From: Streptosporangiaceae bacterium
GTDB taxonomy: Bacteria > Actinomycetota > Actinomycetes > Streptosporangiales > Streptosporangiaceae
Direction: 5' to 3'
DNA length: 28,471 nucleotides
Assembly (NCBI GenBank): GCA_030041195.1
Contig: JASHOI010000087.1
Location: 1-28,471 of the forward strand
The translations under genes were made by a program, and so were the position numbers. Below are positions 1 to 9,620 of this stretch, one piece after another. Within the stretch, counting starts at the first letter, position 1. Each line of letters opens with the position of its first letter. The notes beneath the pieces are model-generated. The model searched no databases, was not told the origin of the DNA, and saw only the letters and a program-made list of their open reading frames with translations.

Positions 1-1
1 C

Positions 2-2254
2 GCGGCCGGCCTGGTGGGCGTGCTGGCCGGCACCCGGCTGGCCGGCGCGCTGGCCGGCCTGGGCAACCTGCGCCTGGACGGCTATCAGAGCCGCGGCATC
101 ACCCTGCTGGCCTGGCTGTCGGCCCTCGCCCTGCTGGTGCTGTGCGCCGCGGTGATGACCTGGCCCGCGCTGCACACGCTGACCCCGGGTGCGGCCAGGC
201 TCCGCCGGGGCCGGCAGGCCCGGCTGGCGGGGATCGCCTGGGCGGGCGGCGACGTGGCCATTGTGGCGCTGGCCGCTGTCGCGGTGTGGGAACTGCGCGG
301 CTATTCGGCGGTCGCGCATCCTTCGGCGGGATCGCTCGGGATCGATCCCGTGGTCGCCATCGCCCCCGCGCTCGCGCTGGCCGGGCTGGCGCTCATCCCG
401 CTGCGCGGGCTGCCGCTGCTGGCCAGGCTGGCCGACAAGGCGACCGACCATGAACGGCGGCTGGCCGCCGCGATGGTGAGCTGGCAGATCGCCAGGCGGC
501 CGATCCGGCAGGCGGGCCCCGCCCTGCTCGTCGTGCTCGCGACGGCGACCACAACGCTCGGGCTGGCCGGGTACGCGAGCTGGCGGCAGTCGGCCGCGGA
601 CCAGGCAGCGTTCGCGGTTGGCTCGGATGTGCAGGTGAATTCCGCGGCCGCGCTGTCGCTGGGCGAAGCGAGGGCGATCACCGCGGCACCGGGTGTCACC
701 GCCGCGACACCGGCCGGCGTCGCCGGCATCGGCAACGGGGGCCAGCTGATCGCGCTGGACTCCAGCACGGCGGGTAAGACGATCCTGCTCCGGCCCGACC
801 TGTCGGCGCTTCCGCCGAGCGAGCTATGGCGGCGCATCACCCCGCGGCTGCCAGGGCTGGCGCTGCCCGGCCAGGCGGACCGGCTGGAGATCCTCGCCAC
901 CCTCGGGGCTGGCCCGAAGACCAGCGCGGCGGCGGCAGCGAGCGATCTTGGCTCGGTCGCCGTCACGGCCGCGATCCAGGATTCCAGCGGCGCCACGTAC
1001 GAGATACCCGCCGCCGAGAGCCTGCCCGCCGACGGCCGGCCGCATGCCCTGGTCTTCATGCTGCCGGGCCCGCGGCAGGTCAGCTACCCGCTGCGGCTGG
1101 CCGGGGTCATGCTGACTTATCCCCTGCCCTCGTACGCCTCCGCGAGGTCGGCGTCGGCCCCGACCGCCAACCTCACCATCGAGTCCGTCGCGGTGGCCCG
1201 GGCCGCCACCGGCCCGTTCGGCAGGCCGTTCGGCAACGGCGAGGCGCTGGACGCGTGGGGTTACACGGCATCGGCGACGTACGTGCCGACGGGTCCATCG
1301 GGCCCGGACGGGGGGCTGACCGCGGCGAACGGCGAACCGCCGGACGTCGTGGCCTGGCATCGCGTCGCCGGGGGCGCGATGCAGCTCACGTTCACTATCG
1401 GAAACGAGCCGACGCCGCAGATCATGTTCGAGGTCGATCTGGCTCCCGGGGTCGCACACGGGCAGGTCTCGATCACGGCGCCGTCGCCGTCCCAGGTCGT
1501 CCCGGCCATCGCCACCGCCGGGTACCTCGCGGCCAGCCGGCTCGGCATCGGGTCGACCACGTCGGTTTCGGTCGGCGGTACAACGGTCACGGTCCTCATC
1601 GTGGCGTCGGTGGCCAGGTTCCCGACCGTCTTCGGGCAGAACCGGGCGCTGATCGCCGACCTCGCGGATGTCAACGACGTGCTCATCGCCAGCCAGGCGC
1701 CGCCGTTGCCGGTGACCCGCTGGTGGCTGCGCACCGCCGGCGACCGCGTGCCGCGATTCCCGGCCGGCCTGGGCCTGTCCGTCACCGGCCGGGCCGGCCA
1801 GCAGGCGGCCCTGGTCAACGACCCGCTGCTGAAGGCTCCCCGGCAAGCGATGCTGGTCATCGGGGTGGTGGCGGTGCTGCTCGGCGCGGGCGGGTTCTCG
1901 GTCAGCGTCGCGGCCAGCCTCCGCTCGCGGCGGACGCAGAGCGCGGTGTTCGCGGCGCTGGGAGTGGGCAAGAATGCCCAGGCTCGCCAGCTGTGCCTGG
2001 AACAGTGCGCGATCAGCGTTCCGGCCGCGGCCGCGGGCCTGCTGGCCGGTATCGGCCTGGCCCAGTTGCTGATGCCCGCGATCACCCTGACCACGGATGC
2101 GGCGCAGCCGGTCCCGTGGGCGCTGGCGGTGGTGCCGCTCGGCCCGGCCGTTGCCCTGGCCCTCGTCACAGCGGCCCTGCCGGCCGCCGCCGCCGCGCTG
2201 TCGGTGCTGCGCAGACCCGACCCGGCGGCGCAGTTGCGGGCGGAGGCCGCATGA
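2..2254 (+). CDS. ABC transporter permease, FtsX/MacB type (5' partial)
   Basis: Membrane permease of an ABC export-type (MacB/FtsX-like) system. The frame is open from the first bases of the window, so the N-terminus and probably a first FtsX core lie upstream; an internal GTG at 14 is unlikely to be the true start. Hydrophobic segments occur near the start (GITLLAWLSALALLVLCAAV), then around codons 75-95 and 115-135. A further segment (ALLVVLATATTTLGLAGYA) leads into a large extracytoplasmic domain of about 400 residues. The C-terminus is a typical FtsX core: a TM (AMLVIGVVAVLLGAGGFSVS), a cytoplasmic loop with FAALGVGKNAQARQ, and two more TMs. The stop overlaps the next permease (ATGA at 2251-2254), so the two are translationally coupled. 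The substrate is unknown; lipid, lipoprotein or peptide export is plausible from the family. Confidence 0.85.
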   Translation, partial: AAGLVGVLAGTRLAGALAGLGNLRLDGYQSRGITLLAWLSALALLVLCAAVMTWPALHTLTPGAARLRRGRQARLAGIAWAGGDVAIVALAAVAVWELRGYSAVAHPSAGSLGIDPVVAIAPALALAGLALIPLRGLPLLARLADKATDHERRLAAAMVSWQIARRPIRQAGPALLVVLATATTTLGLAGYASWRQSAADQAAFAVGSDVQVNSAAALSLGEARAITAAPGVTAATPAGVAGIGNGGQLIALDSSTAGKTILLRPDLSALPPSELWRRITPRLPGLALPGQADRLEILATLGAGPKTSAAAAASDLGSVAVTAAIQDSSGATYEIPAAESLPADGRPHALVFMLPGPRQVSYPLRLAGVMLTYPLPSYASARSASAPTANLTIESVAVARAATGPFGRPFGNGEALDAWGYTASATYVPTGPSGPDGGLTAANGEPPDVVAWHRVAGGAMQLTFTIGNEPTPQIMFEVDLAPGVAHGQVSITAPSPSQVVPAIATAGYLAASRLGIGSTTSVSVGGTTVTVLIVASVARFPTVFGQNRALIADLADVNDVLIASQAPPLPVTRWWLRTAGDRVPRFPAGLGLSVTGRAGQQAALVNDPLLKAPRQAMLVIGVVAVLLGAGGFSVSVAASLRSRRTQSAVFAALGVGKNAQARQLCLEQCAISVPAAAAGLLAGIGLAQLLMPAITLTTDAAQPVPWALAVVPLGPAVALALVTAALPAAAAALSVLRRPDPAAQLRAEAA

Positions 2255-4938
2255 GAACGCTGTGGCGGCGGCTGCGCGCGGCCTGGGTGACGCTGACCGG
2301 CACCGGCGGGGCCGCGAGCGTCGCGTTCGGCCTGCTCGTGTTCGCCTCCGTACTGGCCAGCCTGGCGATCCCGCGGGAGAGCGTGGGGTTGCGCAACGAG
2401 GCGCTGCACCGCGTGATCGCGGCTTCGCGGCCCGGCGACCGGACCGTCACGGTGACGGCGGTCCTGATGAACCCCATCACCGACGAACCCATCCCGGCTC
2501 AGGCCAGCGATCTCGCCGCGGCCGGCGCCTCCTTGCGGTCGCGGCTGGCCGCTGGCGGGGTGCCGATAGCCGGCAGCCCGCCCGCATGGTCGAGCCTGAC
2601 CACCGGCTACATACAGGTCACCGGGACGGCCCGGGCCGCCGGATATGGGCCGCCGGAGTTCCAGATGACGTACCGCACGGCGCTGGCCCGCTACAGCCGT
2701 CTCGTGGCCGGACGGCTCCCGGCCGGCGGCTCGACGGGGGTGGCACAGGTCGCGGTGACCACCGCCACCGCAGACAAGCTGGGCCTGCGCGTCGGCAGCC
2801 GCCTGAACGCGGGGCCGGTGCCGATAGTGGTCACCGGGATCATCCAGCCGGTGCTTCCGGCTTCCGCCTTCTGGAGCGCGGATCCCGCGGCGGCCGCGCC
2901 CGAGCTGACGCCCGGCGCGTCGCCCGAGCCCTCGTACTGGGCCGGGGTGCTTTTCATGGCCCCGGGCGCGCTTCCGGTGATCGAGCCCAGCCTCAATCCG
3001 GTCCTGAGCGCGACCTGGTGGTACCCGGTCACGCTCGCCCGGCTCACCGCGGGCCAGGCGGGCGGGCTGCTGGGAGGCCTCGACAGCGTGCTCTCCTCCC
3101 AGCAAGCGCTGAGCGTTGCCGGGGTCCCGGTCACGGCGACGATCACCTCCCCGATCCCCTCGATTCTGTCGCCGTTCATCACCGGGGAAAGCGCCGCCGC
3201 CCCGGTGCTCGGACTGCTGTACGTCAGCCTGGCCGTCATGGGCGCGGTGGTGGTGCTGCTCGGCGCGCGGCTGGTGGCGCAGCGCCGCGCCACGGAGTTC
3301 ACGCTCATGCGGGCCCGGGGCGCGGCGCTGCGCCAGCTCGGCTGGCTGACGCTGCGCTCCAGCGTGGTTATCGCGGCGATCGCCGGGGCGGCGGCCACGG
3401 CGCTCGCCATCGGCCTGACCACAGGCGACGGCGACCCGGTGGCCTGGGGGCTGGCCGGCGTCACGGTCGCCGTGACGCTCGTCGGCCCGGTGCTGATCAG
3501 CGTGGTCCCGCAGCGCACGGCCCGGCCGGTCGGGGGCAGGCCAACGCGCCGTGCCGGCGGTCGCAGGCCGGCGGCACGGCGGATCGTCGTCGAGACGGCG
3601 CTGGTCGCCCTGGCCGTCGGCGGGTTTGTGGCGCTCCGGAAGCAGGGCCTGACCTCGGGGGGGAGGGGCCTGTACACGAGCGCGGTGCCGGTGCTCGTCG
3701 CGATCCCCGTGGCCGTGGTCATGCTGCGTTGCTACCCCCCGCTCACCCGCCAGGTGGCCCGGATCGCGGGGCTCTCGCGCGGGGTGGTCGCGTTCGTTGG
3801 CCTGGCGCGGGCCACCCGCACCCCGCCCGGCACCGTGTTGCCGTCGTTCGCGCTGGTGCTGGTGCTGGCCATGGTGGCGTTCCCGGTCATGATCAGCACC
3901 TCGGTGACCCGGAGCCAGGTGGCCGCGTCCTGGCAGCAGGTGGGCGCCGACGCGATCATCCAGGCCCCGTCCGGTCAGGTGATCACTCCGGCGCTGCAGC
4001 GTCAGATCTCGGCGGTGCCCGGCGTGGTTTCCACCGTTCCCGCGGTGGTCGACACCGGGTCGCTGCCGTCCGGGTTCGTGCTGTCCGCGGTGTTCGTCGA
4101 CCCGGCCCGGTACGCGGCCGTCGTCGACCAGGCACCGGGCCCGCGATTCCCGCTGGCCGCGCTGTCCGGGAACGCCGGGTCCGGCCAGCCGGGGGCGACC
4201 GTCCCCGCGGTCGCGACCGCCGCCGCCGCCCAGCTTGTCGGCACGGCGGCGGCCAGTCTCAGCGTGGGGTCCGCCGCGATCACGATCCGGCTCGCCGGAC
4301 GGATCGGCGGCGTCCCCGGCACCTCCGGGAACGCGGTCGTGGTGCTGCCGCTGCGGGCACTCGGGCCCAACCCGCCCGGGCCGGATCTCGAGCTGGTCGC
4401 CGGGCCGGGGCTGGACGGGGCGCGGCTGAGCGCAGCCGTTCACCGCGCGCTGCCGGGGGCCGTGGTGACGTTGCATGCGACGGCCCTGGCCGCGCTGACC
4501 ACCGCGCCGGTGCTGCAGGCGGCGCAGGCGGCGCTCACCCAGGGACTGGCCACCGCGGCCGGATTCGGCGTGCTGATCCTGCTGCTCTCACTGCTGCTCA
4601 CCGCCAGGACCCGGGAGCTGACGCTGGCGCGCATGGCAACGATGGGGCTGCGGCGCTGGCAGGCCCAGCTGCTGCTGGCGGCCGAGACGCTTCCCCCGGT
4701 TGTGGCCGCCGCCATCGGCGGCGTCGCGTGTGCCTGGCTGCTTGCGCCGCTGATCGGGCCGTCGCTGAACCTGGCGGCATACAGCGGGACCGGGTCGGCG
4801 ATCGCGGTGAGTCCCGCCGTGGTGCCGCTGGCCGCCTCCGCGGCCGGGCTGGTGCTGGCCGCGCTGCTTGTGCTGGCCGCTCAGGCCGTGATCACCTACT
4901 ACCGTGGCAGCGCCAGGGCGCTGCGGATCGCTGACTGA
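2251..4938 (+). CDS. ABC transporter permease with two FtsX domains
   Basis: An 895-residue membrane protein, partner of the preceding permease. One TM lies near residues 20-40. A long extracytoplasmic region follows, then FtsX core 1 (LLYVSLAVMGAVVVLLGARL, then the loop EFTLMRARGAALRQLG). After mid-protein TMs and a second extracytoplasmic domain comes FtsX core 2 near the C-terminus (GVLILLLSLLLTARTREL, then TLARMATMGLRRWQAQ), ending ...GSARALRIAD. This duplicated FtsX layout is common in actinobacterial export permeases of about 850-900 residues. The ATG overlaps the upstream stop by ATGA. The ATPase gene follows 15 bases downstream, so permease, permease and ATPase form one operon. The transported substrate cannot be told from sequence. 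Confidence 0.9.
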   Translation: MRTLWRRLRAAWVTLTGTGGAASVAFGLLVFASVLASLAIPRESVGLRNEALHRVIAASRPGDRTVTVTAVLMNPITDEPIPAQASDLAAAGASLRSRLAAGGVPIAGSPPAWSSLTTGYIQVTGTARAAGYGPPEFQMTYRTALARYSRLVAGRLPAGGSTGVAQVAVTTATADKLGLRVGSRLNAGPVPIVVTGIIQPVLPASAFWSADPAAAAPELTPGASPEPSYWAGVLFMAPGALPVIEPSLNPVLSATWWYPVTLARLTAGQAGGLLGGLDSVLSSQQALSVAGVPVTATITSPIPSILSPFITGESAAAPVLGLLYVSLAVMGAVVVLLGARLVAQRRATEFTLMRARGAALRQLGWLTLRSSVVIAAIAGAAATALAIGLTTGDGDPVAWGLAGVTVAVTLVGPVLISVVPQRTARPVGGRPTRRAGGRRPAARRIVVETALVALAVGGFVALRKQGLTSGGRGLYTSAVPVLVAIPVAVVMLRCYPPLTRQVARIAGLSRGVVAFVGLARATRTPPGTVLPSFALVLVLAMVAFPVMISTSVTRSQVAASWQQVGADAIIQAPSGQVITPALQRQISAVPGVVSTVPAVVDTGSLPSGFVLSAVFVDPARYAAVVDQAPGPRFPLAALSGNAGSGQPGATVPAVATAAAAQLVGTAAASLSVGSAAITIRLAGRIGGVPGTSGNAVVVLPLRALGPNPPGPDLELVAGPGLDGARLSAAVHRALPGAVVTLHATALAALTTAPVLQAAQAALTQGLATAAGFGVLILLLSLLLTARTRELTLARMATMGLRRWQAQLLLAAETLPPVVAAAIGGVACAWLLAPLIGPSLNLAAYSGTGSAIAVSPAVVPLAASAAGLVLAALLVLAAQAVITYYRGSARALRIAD

Positions 4939-4953
4939 AGGAGGCTCGGGCAG

Positions 4954-5886
4954 ATGACCAACCCTGCCGCGCCTGTCCCGCAGGACCAGGCGCCCGCCGG
5001 CACGGACGGGATGATCGTCTGTGACCGGCTGGTCCGGATCTACTACGGCGAGGGCATCGAGGTGCAGGCGCTGCAGGGGCTGGATCTGGTGATCGCCGAG
5101 GGGGAGCTGACCGCGCTGATCGGCGCGGCCGGCAGCGGCAAGTCCACGCTGGTGAACATCCTCGCCGGGCTGGACACCCCGACGGCGGGTAAGGCGTGGG
5201 TGGCCGGGCACAACCTGGGCGCGATGAGCGCACAGGAGCGGCTCGGCTACCGGCGCAACGTCGTCGGCTTCATCTGGCAGCAGACGTCGCGGAACCTGCT
5301 GCCCTACATGACCGCCCGGCAGAACGTGCTGCTGCCGATGCGGCTGAACTCGGTCCGCCGCCGGGAGCGGGTACGGCGGGCCAATTTCCTGCTCGACACC
5401 CTTGGCATCGCGGACTGCGCCGACCGGACTCTGGACCGCATGTCCGGCGGTGAACAGCAGCGCGCAGCGATCGCCACGGCGCTCGCCAACGAGCCGAGGC
5501 TGCTGCTGGCCGACGAGCCCACCGGCGAGCTGGACTCCGCGACCGCCCAGGAGGTGTTCTCGGCGATGCGGACCGCTAACAGCGAGCTCGGGGTCACGAT
5601 GCTGGTGGTCACCCACGACCCCGCGGTGTCGTCGCAGGTTCGCCGGACGATCGCGATCAGGGACGGCAAGACCAGCAGCGAGACGATACGTCACACGGCC
5701 ACCGACGAGAGCGGCGAGACCACGCTGCACGCACGCGAGTACGCGACGCTGGACCGGGCCGGCCGGGTTCAGCTGCCGCGCGAGATGACCAGGCGCCTCG
5801 GCATGCGGAACCGGGTCGAATTGCAGGAGGAGCCCGACCACATCGGCGTGTGGCCAGACCAGGCCGCCGATCAGGACCGGGAGTAG
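4954..5886 (+). CDS. ABC transporter ATP-binding protein (MacB/LolD type) with AbrB-like tail
   Basis: ATPase that would power the two FtsX permeases upstream. Visible motifs: Walker A GAAGSGKST at residues 57-65, Q-loop glutamine near 109-110, signature MSGGEQQR at 163-170, Walker B LLLADE at 183-188, and H-loop His221. The ABC domain ends near residue 240, with usual LolD/MacB length and motif spacing. A further segment of about 60 residues follows. Residues 262-300 (YATLDRAGRVQLPREMTRRLGMRNRVEL) look like a SpoVT/AbrB swapped-hairpin motif (D-x-x-G-R-V-x-x-P, then LG-x-x-x-x-V). The start is chosen because GGAGG lies about 10 bases upstream of the ATG. The role of the tail is unknown; similar extensions occur on other actinobacterial ATPases as far as I recall. 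Confidence 0.93.
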   Translation: MTNPAAPVPQDQAPAGTDGMIVCDRLVRIYYGEGIEVQALQGLDLVIAEGELTALIGAAGSGKSTLVNILAGLDTPTAGKAWVAGHNLGAMSAQERLGYRRNVVGFIWQQTSRNLLPYMTARQNVLLPMRLNSVRRRERVRRANFLLDTLGIADCADRTLDRMSGGEQQRAAIATALANEPRLLLADEPTGELDSATAQEVFSAMRTANSELGVTMLVVTHDPAVSSQVRRTIAIRDGKTSSETIRHTATDESGETTLHAREYATLDRAGRVQLPREMTRRLGMRNRVELQEEPDHIGVWPDQAADQDRE

Positions 5887-5894
5887 CCGCGTTG

Positions 5895-5924
5895 TTCAGC
5901 TGGGCTTAAGTTCAGCGGAGCTTA
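5895..5924 (+). repeat. Tandem 14-bp direct repeat upstream of ackA
   Basis: TTCAGCTGGGCTTA (5895-5908) and TTCAGCGGAGCTTA (5911-5924) match at 12 of 14 positions with a 16-bp period. They lie in the gap between the ATPase stop (5886) and the acetate kinase start (5990). The position fits a regulator binding site for the ackA-xfp operon, but no regulator is identified, so this is inference from position only. Confidence 0.4.
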
Positions 5925-5989
5925 TGGGCGGGTACGCCCAGTCGCGTCGCGAGCGGCAAGGCAGTCGGCGCTGGATCGGGGGTGGCCGT

Positions 5990-7129
5990 GTGACGCCTGA
6001 CCGGGTGCTGGTCGTCAACGCCGGGTCAAGCACCCTCAAGCTGTCCGTGCTCGGCTCGGCCGATCAGATTCTGGCCAATCTCGACATAGACCCATGGCAC
6101 GGTGAGGGTCCCACCGCGGAAATGGCTGCGTTCATCGCCGGGTTTGACGGCATCGGCGCGGTGGGACATCGGGTGGTACACGGCGGCAGCCGATTCACCC
6201 GCGCGGTCCGCATCGACGATGACGTGCTCGCTGGCATCGCCGGCCTGACCGATCTGGCGCCGCTGCACCAGCCGCGGGCGCTGGCCGGCATCCACGCCAC
6301 CGCTGCGCTGCTGCCCGGCGTGCCGGCCGTGGCCTGCTTCGACACCGCGTTCCACGCGACCATGCCAGAGACCGCGGCCACTTACGCGCTTCCTGGGGCC
6401 TGGCGGGACCGCTTTGCCCTGCGCCGCTACGGGTTTCACGGGCTTTCGCACAGTTATGCCGCGCGGCGGGCGGCCGAGCTGGCCGGCCTTTCGGCGCAGC
6501 GACGGCGCGTGGTGACCTGCCACCTGGGGGCCGGGGCCTCGCTGGCGGCCGTCTCTTCCGGCAGGTCGCTCGACACAACGATGGGCTTCACGCCGCTCGA
6601 GGGCCTGGTGATGGCCACGCGCTCGGGCAGCGTCGATCCCGGCATGCTGGTCTGGCTGCTCAATGACGGGCGGCTGAGTCTCGCCCAGCTATCGGACGGC
6701 CTGGAACGCTCCTCGGGACTGGCCGGCCTGGCCGGGCTGCCCGGCGGCTCGGGCGACATGCGCGATGTCCAGGCCGCGGCCGGCCGCGGCGAGCACAACG
6801 CCGTGCTCGCGATCGGTGTCTACGTGCACCGGCTGCGCAGCGAGATCGCCGCCATGACCGCCGCCATGAACGGGCTCGACGCGCTGGTATTCACCGGCGG
6901 GGTGGGGGAAAACGATCCCGCCCTGCGCGCCGCCACCGCCGCCGGGCTTGCCTTCCTCGGTGTGGCCATCGATGAGGGCAGCAACAGCGCCGCGCACGGC
7001 GATGCCGAGATCTCGGCGCCCGGCTCCGCCGTTCATACCGTTGTGGTCACCGCACGGGAGGACATTGAGATCGCCCACCAGACGCGCGCGGTGCTGAGCG
7101 ATCGGCAGCGGAAAGGAACAGCCACATGA
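5990..7129 (+). CDS. ackA: Acetate kinase
   Basis: Interconverts acetyl phosphate + ADP and acetate + ATP in the cytoplasm. Next to phosphoketolase it would harvest ATP from acetyl-P made by that enzyme. Family motifs are intact (numbering from GTG 5990): NAGSSTLKLS at 10-19, HRVVHGG at 60-66, CFDTAFH at 116-122, RYGFHGLSH at 146-154, CHLGAGASLA at 177-186, TPLEGLVMATRSGSVDPG at 201-218, and FTGGVGEND at 301-309. Key residues include Asn10, Arg61, Asp118, His150 and Arg211. The GTG at 5990 is preferred over an in-frame ATG at 5924 because the family begins just before the VLVVNAGSS strand and a G-rich ribosome site (GGGGGTGG) precedes it. The product is 379 residues, slightly shorter than the usual 395-400. 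The stop overlaps the ATG of xfp (7126). Confidence 0.96.
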   Translation: MTPDRVLVVNAGSSTLKLSVLGSADQILANLDIDPWHGEGPTAEMAAFIAGFDGIGAVGHRVVHGGSRFTRAVRIDDDVLAGIAGLTDLAPLHQPRALAGIHATAALLPGVPAVACFDTAFHATMPETAATYALPGAWRDRFALRRYGFHGLSHSYAARRAAELAGLSAQRRRVVTCHLGAGASLAAVSSGRSLDTTMGFTPLEGLVMATRSGSVDPGMLVWLLNDGRLSLAQLSDGLERSSGLAGLAGLPGGSGDMRDVQAAAGRGEHNAVLAIGVYVHRLRSEIAAMTAAMNGLDALVFTGGVGENDPALRAATAAGLAFLGVAIDEGSNSAAHGDAEISAPGSAVHTVVVTAREDIEIAHQTRAVLSDRQRKGTAT

Positions 7130-9620
7130 CCCAGTCCGTGGGCACCAGCGGCGACACGGCCGCTGACTTCGAGACCACCGGAGGCGGGGAGACGATAGCC
7201 CCCCAGCCGTACGTGCTGACGGATCCGCCTGGCCGCTGAGCCGCGACGAACTGCGCCTGGTCGATGCGTGGTGGCGGGCGGCGAATTACCTGGCGGTCGG
7301 CCAGATCTACCTGATGGGCAACCCGCTGTTGCGTGAGCCGCTGCGTGCGGAGCACGTCAAGCCGAGGCTGCTCGGGCATTTCGGCACGGTGCCGGGCCTG
7401 AACCTGATGTATGCGCACGCCAGCCGGCTGATCAAGGCGCGCGACCTGGACATGGTCTTCGTGGTCGGCCCTGGCCACGGCGGCCCGGGGCCCAACGCGT
7501 GCGCCTGGCTGGAGGGCACCTACTCGGAGGTGTACAGCGCGGTGCCCCAGGACGCCGGGGGGATGGAGACGCTGTTTCGCCAGTTCTCCTTTCCGGGAGG
7601 GGTGCCGAGCCACTGCGCCCCGCAGACGCCCGGTTCCTTCAACGAGGGCGGCGAGCTGGGCTACTCGCTGCTGCATGCGTACGGCGCGGCGCTTGATCAT
7701 CCCGCGCTGCTGGTTCTGTGCGTGATCGGCGACGGCGAGGCCGAGACCGGTGCCCTGGCCACGAGCTGGCATTGCAACAAGTTCATCAACCCGGCCCGCG
7801 ACGGGGCCGTGCTGCCGGTGCTGCACCTGAACCAGTACAAGATCGCCAACCCGACGCTGCTGGCCCGGATTCCTGAGCAGCAGTTGCTCAGCCTGCTGCA
7901 AGGTTACGGCTACGATCCCCGCCTGGTCAGCGGCGACGATCCGGCCGCTGTGCATCAGGCGACCGCGGCGGCGCTGGACGAGTGCGTGGAGCGGATCGGC
8001 GAGATCCAGGACCGGGCGCGCGCCGGGGCCGACGGGCGCAGCGGGGCCGACTGGCGCAGCGGGGGCGACGAGCCGCCGCCGGCCTGGCCGATGATCGTTT
8101 TGGGCACGCCAAAGGGCTGGACCTGCCCGCCGGTGGTGGATGGGCAGCAGGTGGAAGGGACCTTCCGCGCTCACCAGGTGCCGCTGCCGGCCGCGCGCAC
8201 CAACGACGTTCACCGCCGGACCCTCGAGCAGTGGCTGAAGTCCTACCGGCCGGAAGAACTGTTCGATGACGACGGGCGCCCGGTGCCCGAGTTGCTCGCC
8301 CTGCCGCCGGCCGGCGCGCGGCGGATGAGCGCCAACCCCGTGGCCAACGGCGGGAGCCTGCTGCGCGATCTGAGGCTGCCGGACTGGCGCCAGTTCGGCG
8401 TGCCGGTCGACCGGCATGGCGCCACGCAGCACGAGGCCACCCGCGTGCTGGGCGGCTGGCTGCGCGATGTCACCCGGCTCAACCCGGCCAACTTCCTGAC
8501 GTTCGCGCCCGACGAGCTGGTCAGCAACCGGCTGCAAGACATGCTTCAGGTCACCGGCCGGGACTGGCAGGCGCGGATCGGCACGTACGACGACCGGCTG
8601 GACCGGCGGGGCCGCATCATCGAGGTGCTGTCCGAGCACATCTGCCAGGGCCTGCTGGAGGGCTACCTGCTCACCGGCAGGCACGGCGTGTTCACCTGCT
8701 ATGAGGCGTTCATCCACATCGTGGACTCGATGTTCAACCAGCACGCCAAGTGGCTGGAAACCAGCGCGGATGTGCCGTGGCGGCGGTCCCTGGCGAGCCT
8801 GAACTACCTGCTGTCATCGCACGTCTGGCGGCAGGACCACAACGGGTTCAGCCACCAGGATCCGGGATTCCTCGACGTGGTGCTGAACAAGAGCCCTCAG
8901 GTGGTCCGGGTCTACCTGCCGCCCGACACCAACACGCTGTTGTCCAGCTACGACCACTGCCTGCGGTCGCGGCATTACGTGAACGTCGTGGTGGCCGGAA
9001 AGCAGCCGCAGCCCGACTGGCTATCGGTGCAGGACGCCGCGCTGCACTGCACGCGTGGCGCCGGCATCTGGGAGTGGGCGAGCTCGGACGGCGGGCCGGA
9101 CGCCCTGCCCGACGTCGTGCTTGCCTGCGCCGGCGACGTGCCCACCCTGGAAACGCTCGCGGCCACCTCGATCCTGCGCACCGAACTGCCCGACCTGCGG
9201 GTTCGGGTGGTCAACGTCGTCGACCTGATGCGGCTGCTTCCGGACTCGCAGCATCCGCACGGGCTGCCCGACAGCGAATTCGACGCGCTGTTCACCAAGG
9301 ACCGGCCGGTCATCTTCGCGTTCCACGGCTACCCGTGGCTGGTACACCGGCTCACCTACCAGCGGCACAACCACGACCAGATGCACGTCCGCGGCTACAT
9401 AGAGAAAGGCACCACCACCACGCCGTTCGACATGGTGATGCTCAACAACCTCGACCGCTACCACCTGGTCATGGACGTCATCGACCGGGTGCCCGGCCTC
9501 GGCCCCCGGGCAGCCGGCCTGCGTCAGCAGATCTCCGACGCCCGGCTGCGGGCCCGGGCCTGGACCCGCGAGCACGGCGAGGACCTGCCCGAGGTCGCGC
9601 AGTGGACATGGCCGTACTGA
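7126..9620 (+). CDS. xfp: Xylulose-5-P/fructose-6-P phosphoketolase, frame broken near codon 36
   Basis: TPP enzyme cleaving xylulose-5-P (and often fructose-6-P) with phosphate to acetyl-P plus glyceraldehyde-3-P or erythrose-4-P. The ATG at 7126 overlaps the ackA stop and follows AAAGGAA, so it looks like the genuine start. That frame reads to ...YVLTDPPGR and stops at 7237. The conserved continuation ([26 protein letters not shown]) is in the next frame from about 7233, so one base appears missing near 7231-7234. From ATG 7314 alone the protein would be 768 residues and lack this conserved N-terminal stretch; the restored protein would be about 830 (family about 790-830). Downstream motifs are normal: [19 protein letters not shown], the TPP motif [21 protein letters not shown], and SHQDPGF. 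Near 8020-8060 there is a small internal repeat ([16 protein letters not shown]). A sequencing error or a real mutation are both possible. Confidence 0.9.

Noticed and set aside
826..2250. Plus-strand frame continuous with the second permease, extending back to 826
   Set aside because: It overlaps the first permease in another frame; the ATG at 2251 with ATGA coupling is the proper start.
1261..4476. Very long open frame on the minus strand opposite the permeases (over 1000 codons)
   Set aside because: A GC-rich antisense shadow: low-complexity Arg/Gly/Pro/His composition, no domains, and it opposes two clear FtsX permeases.
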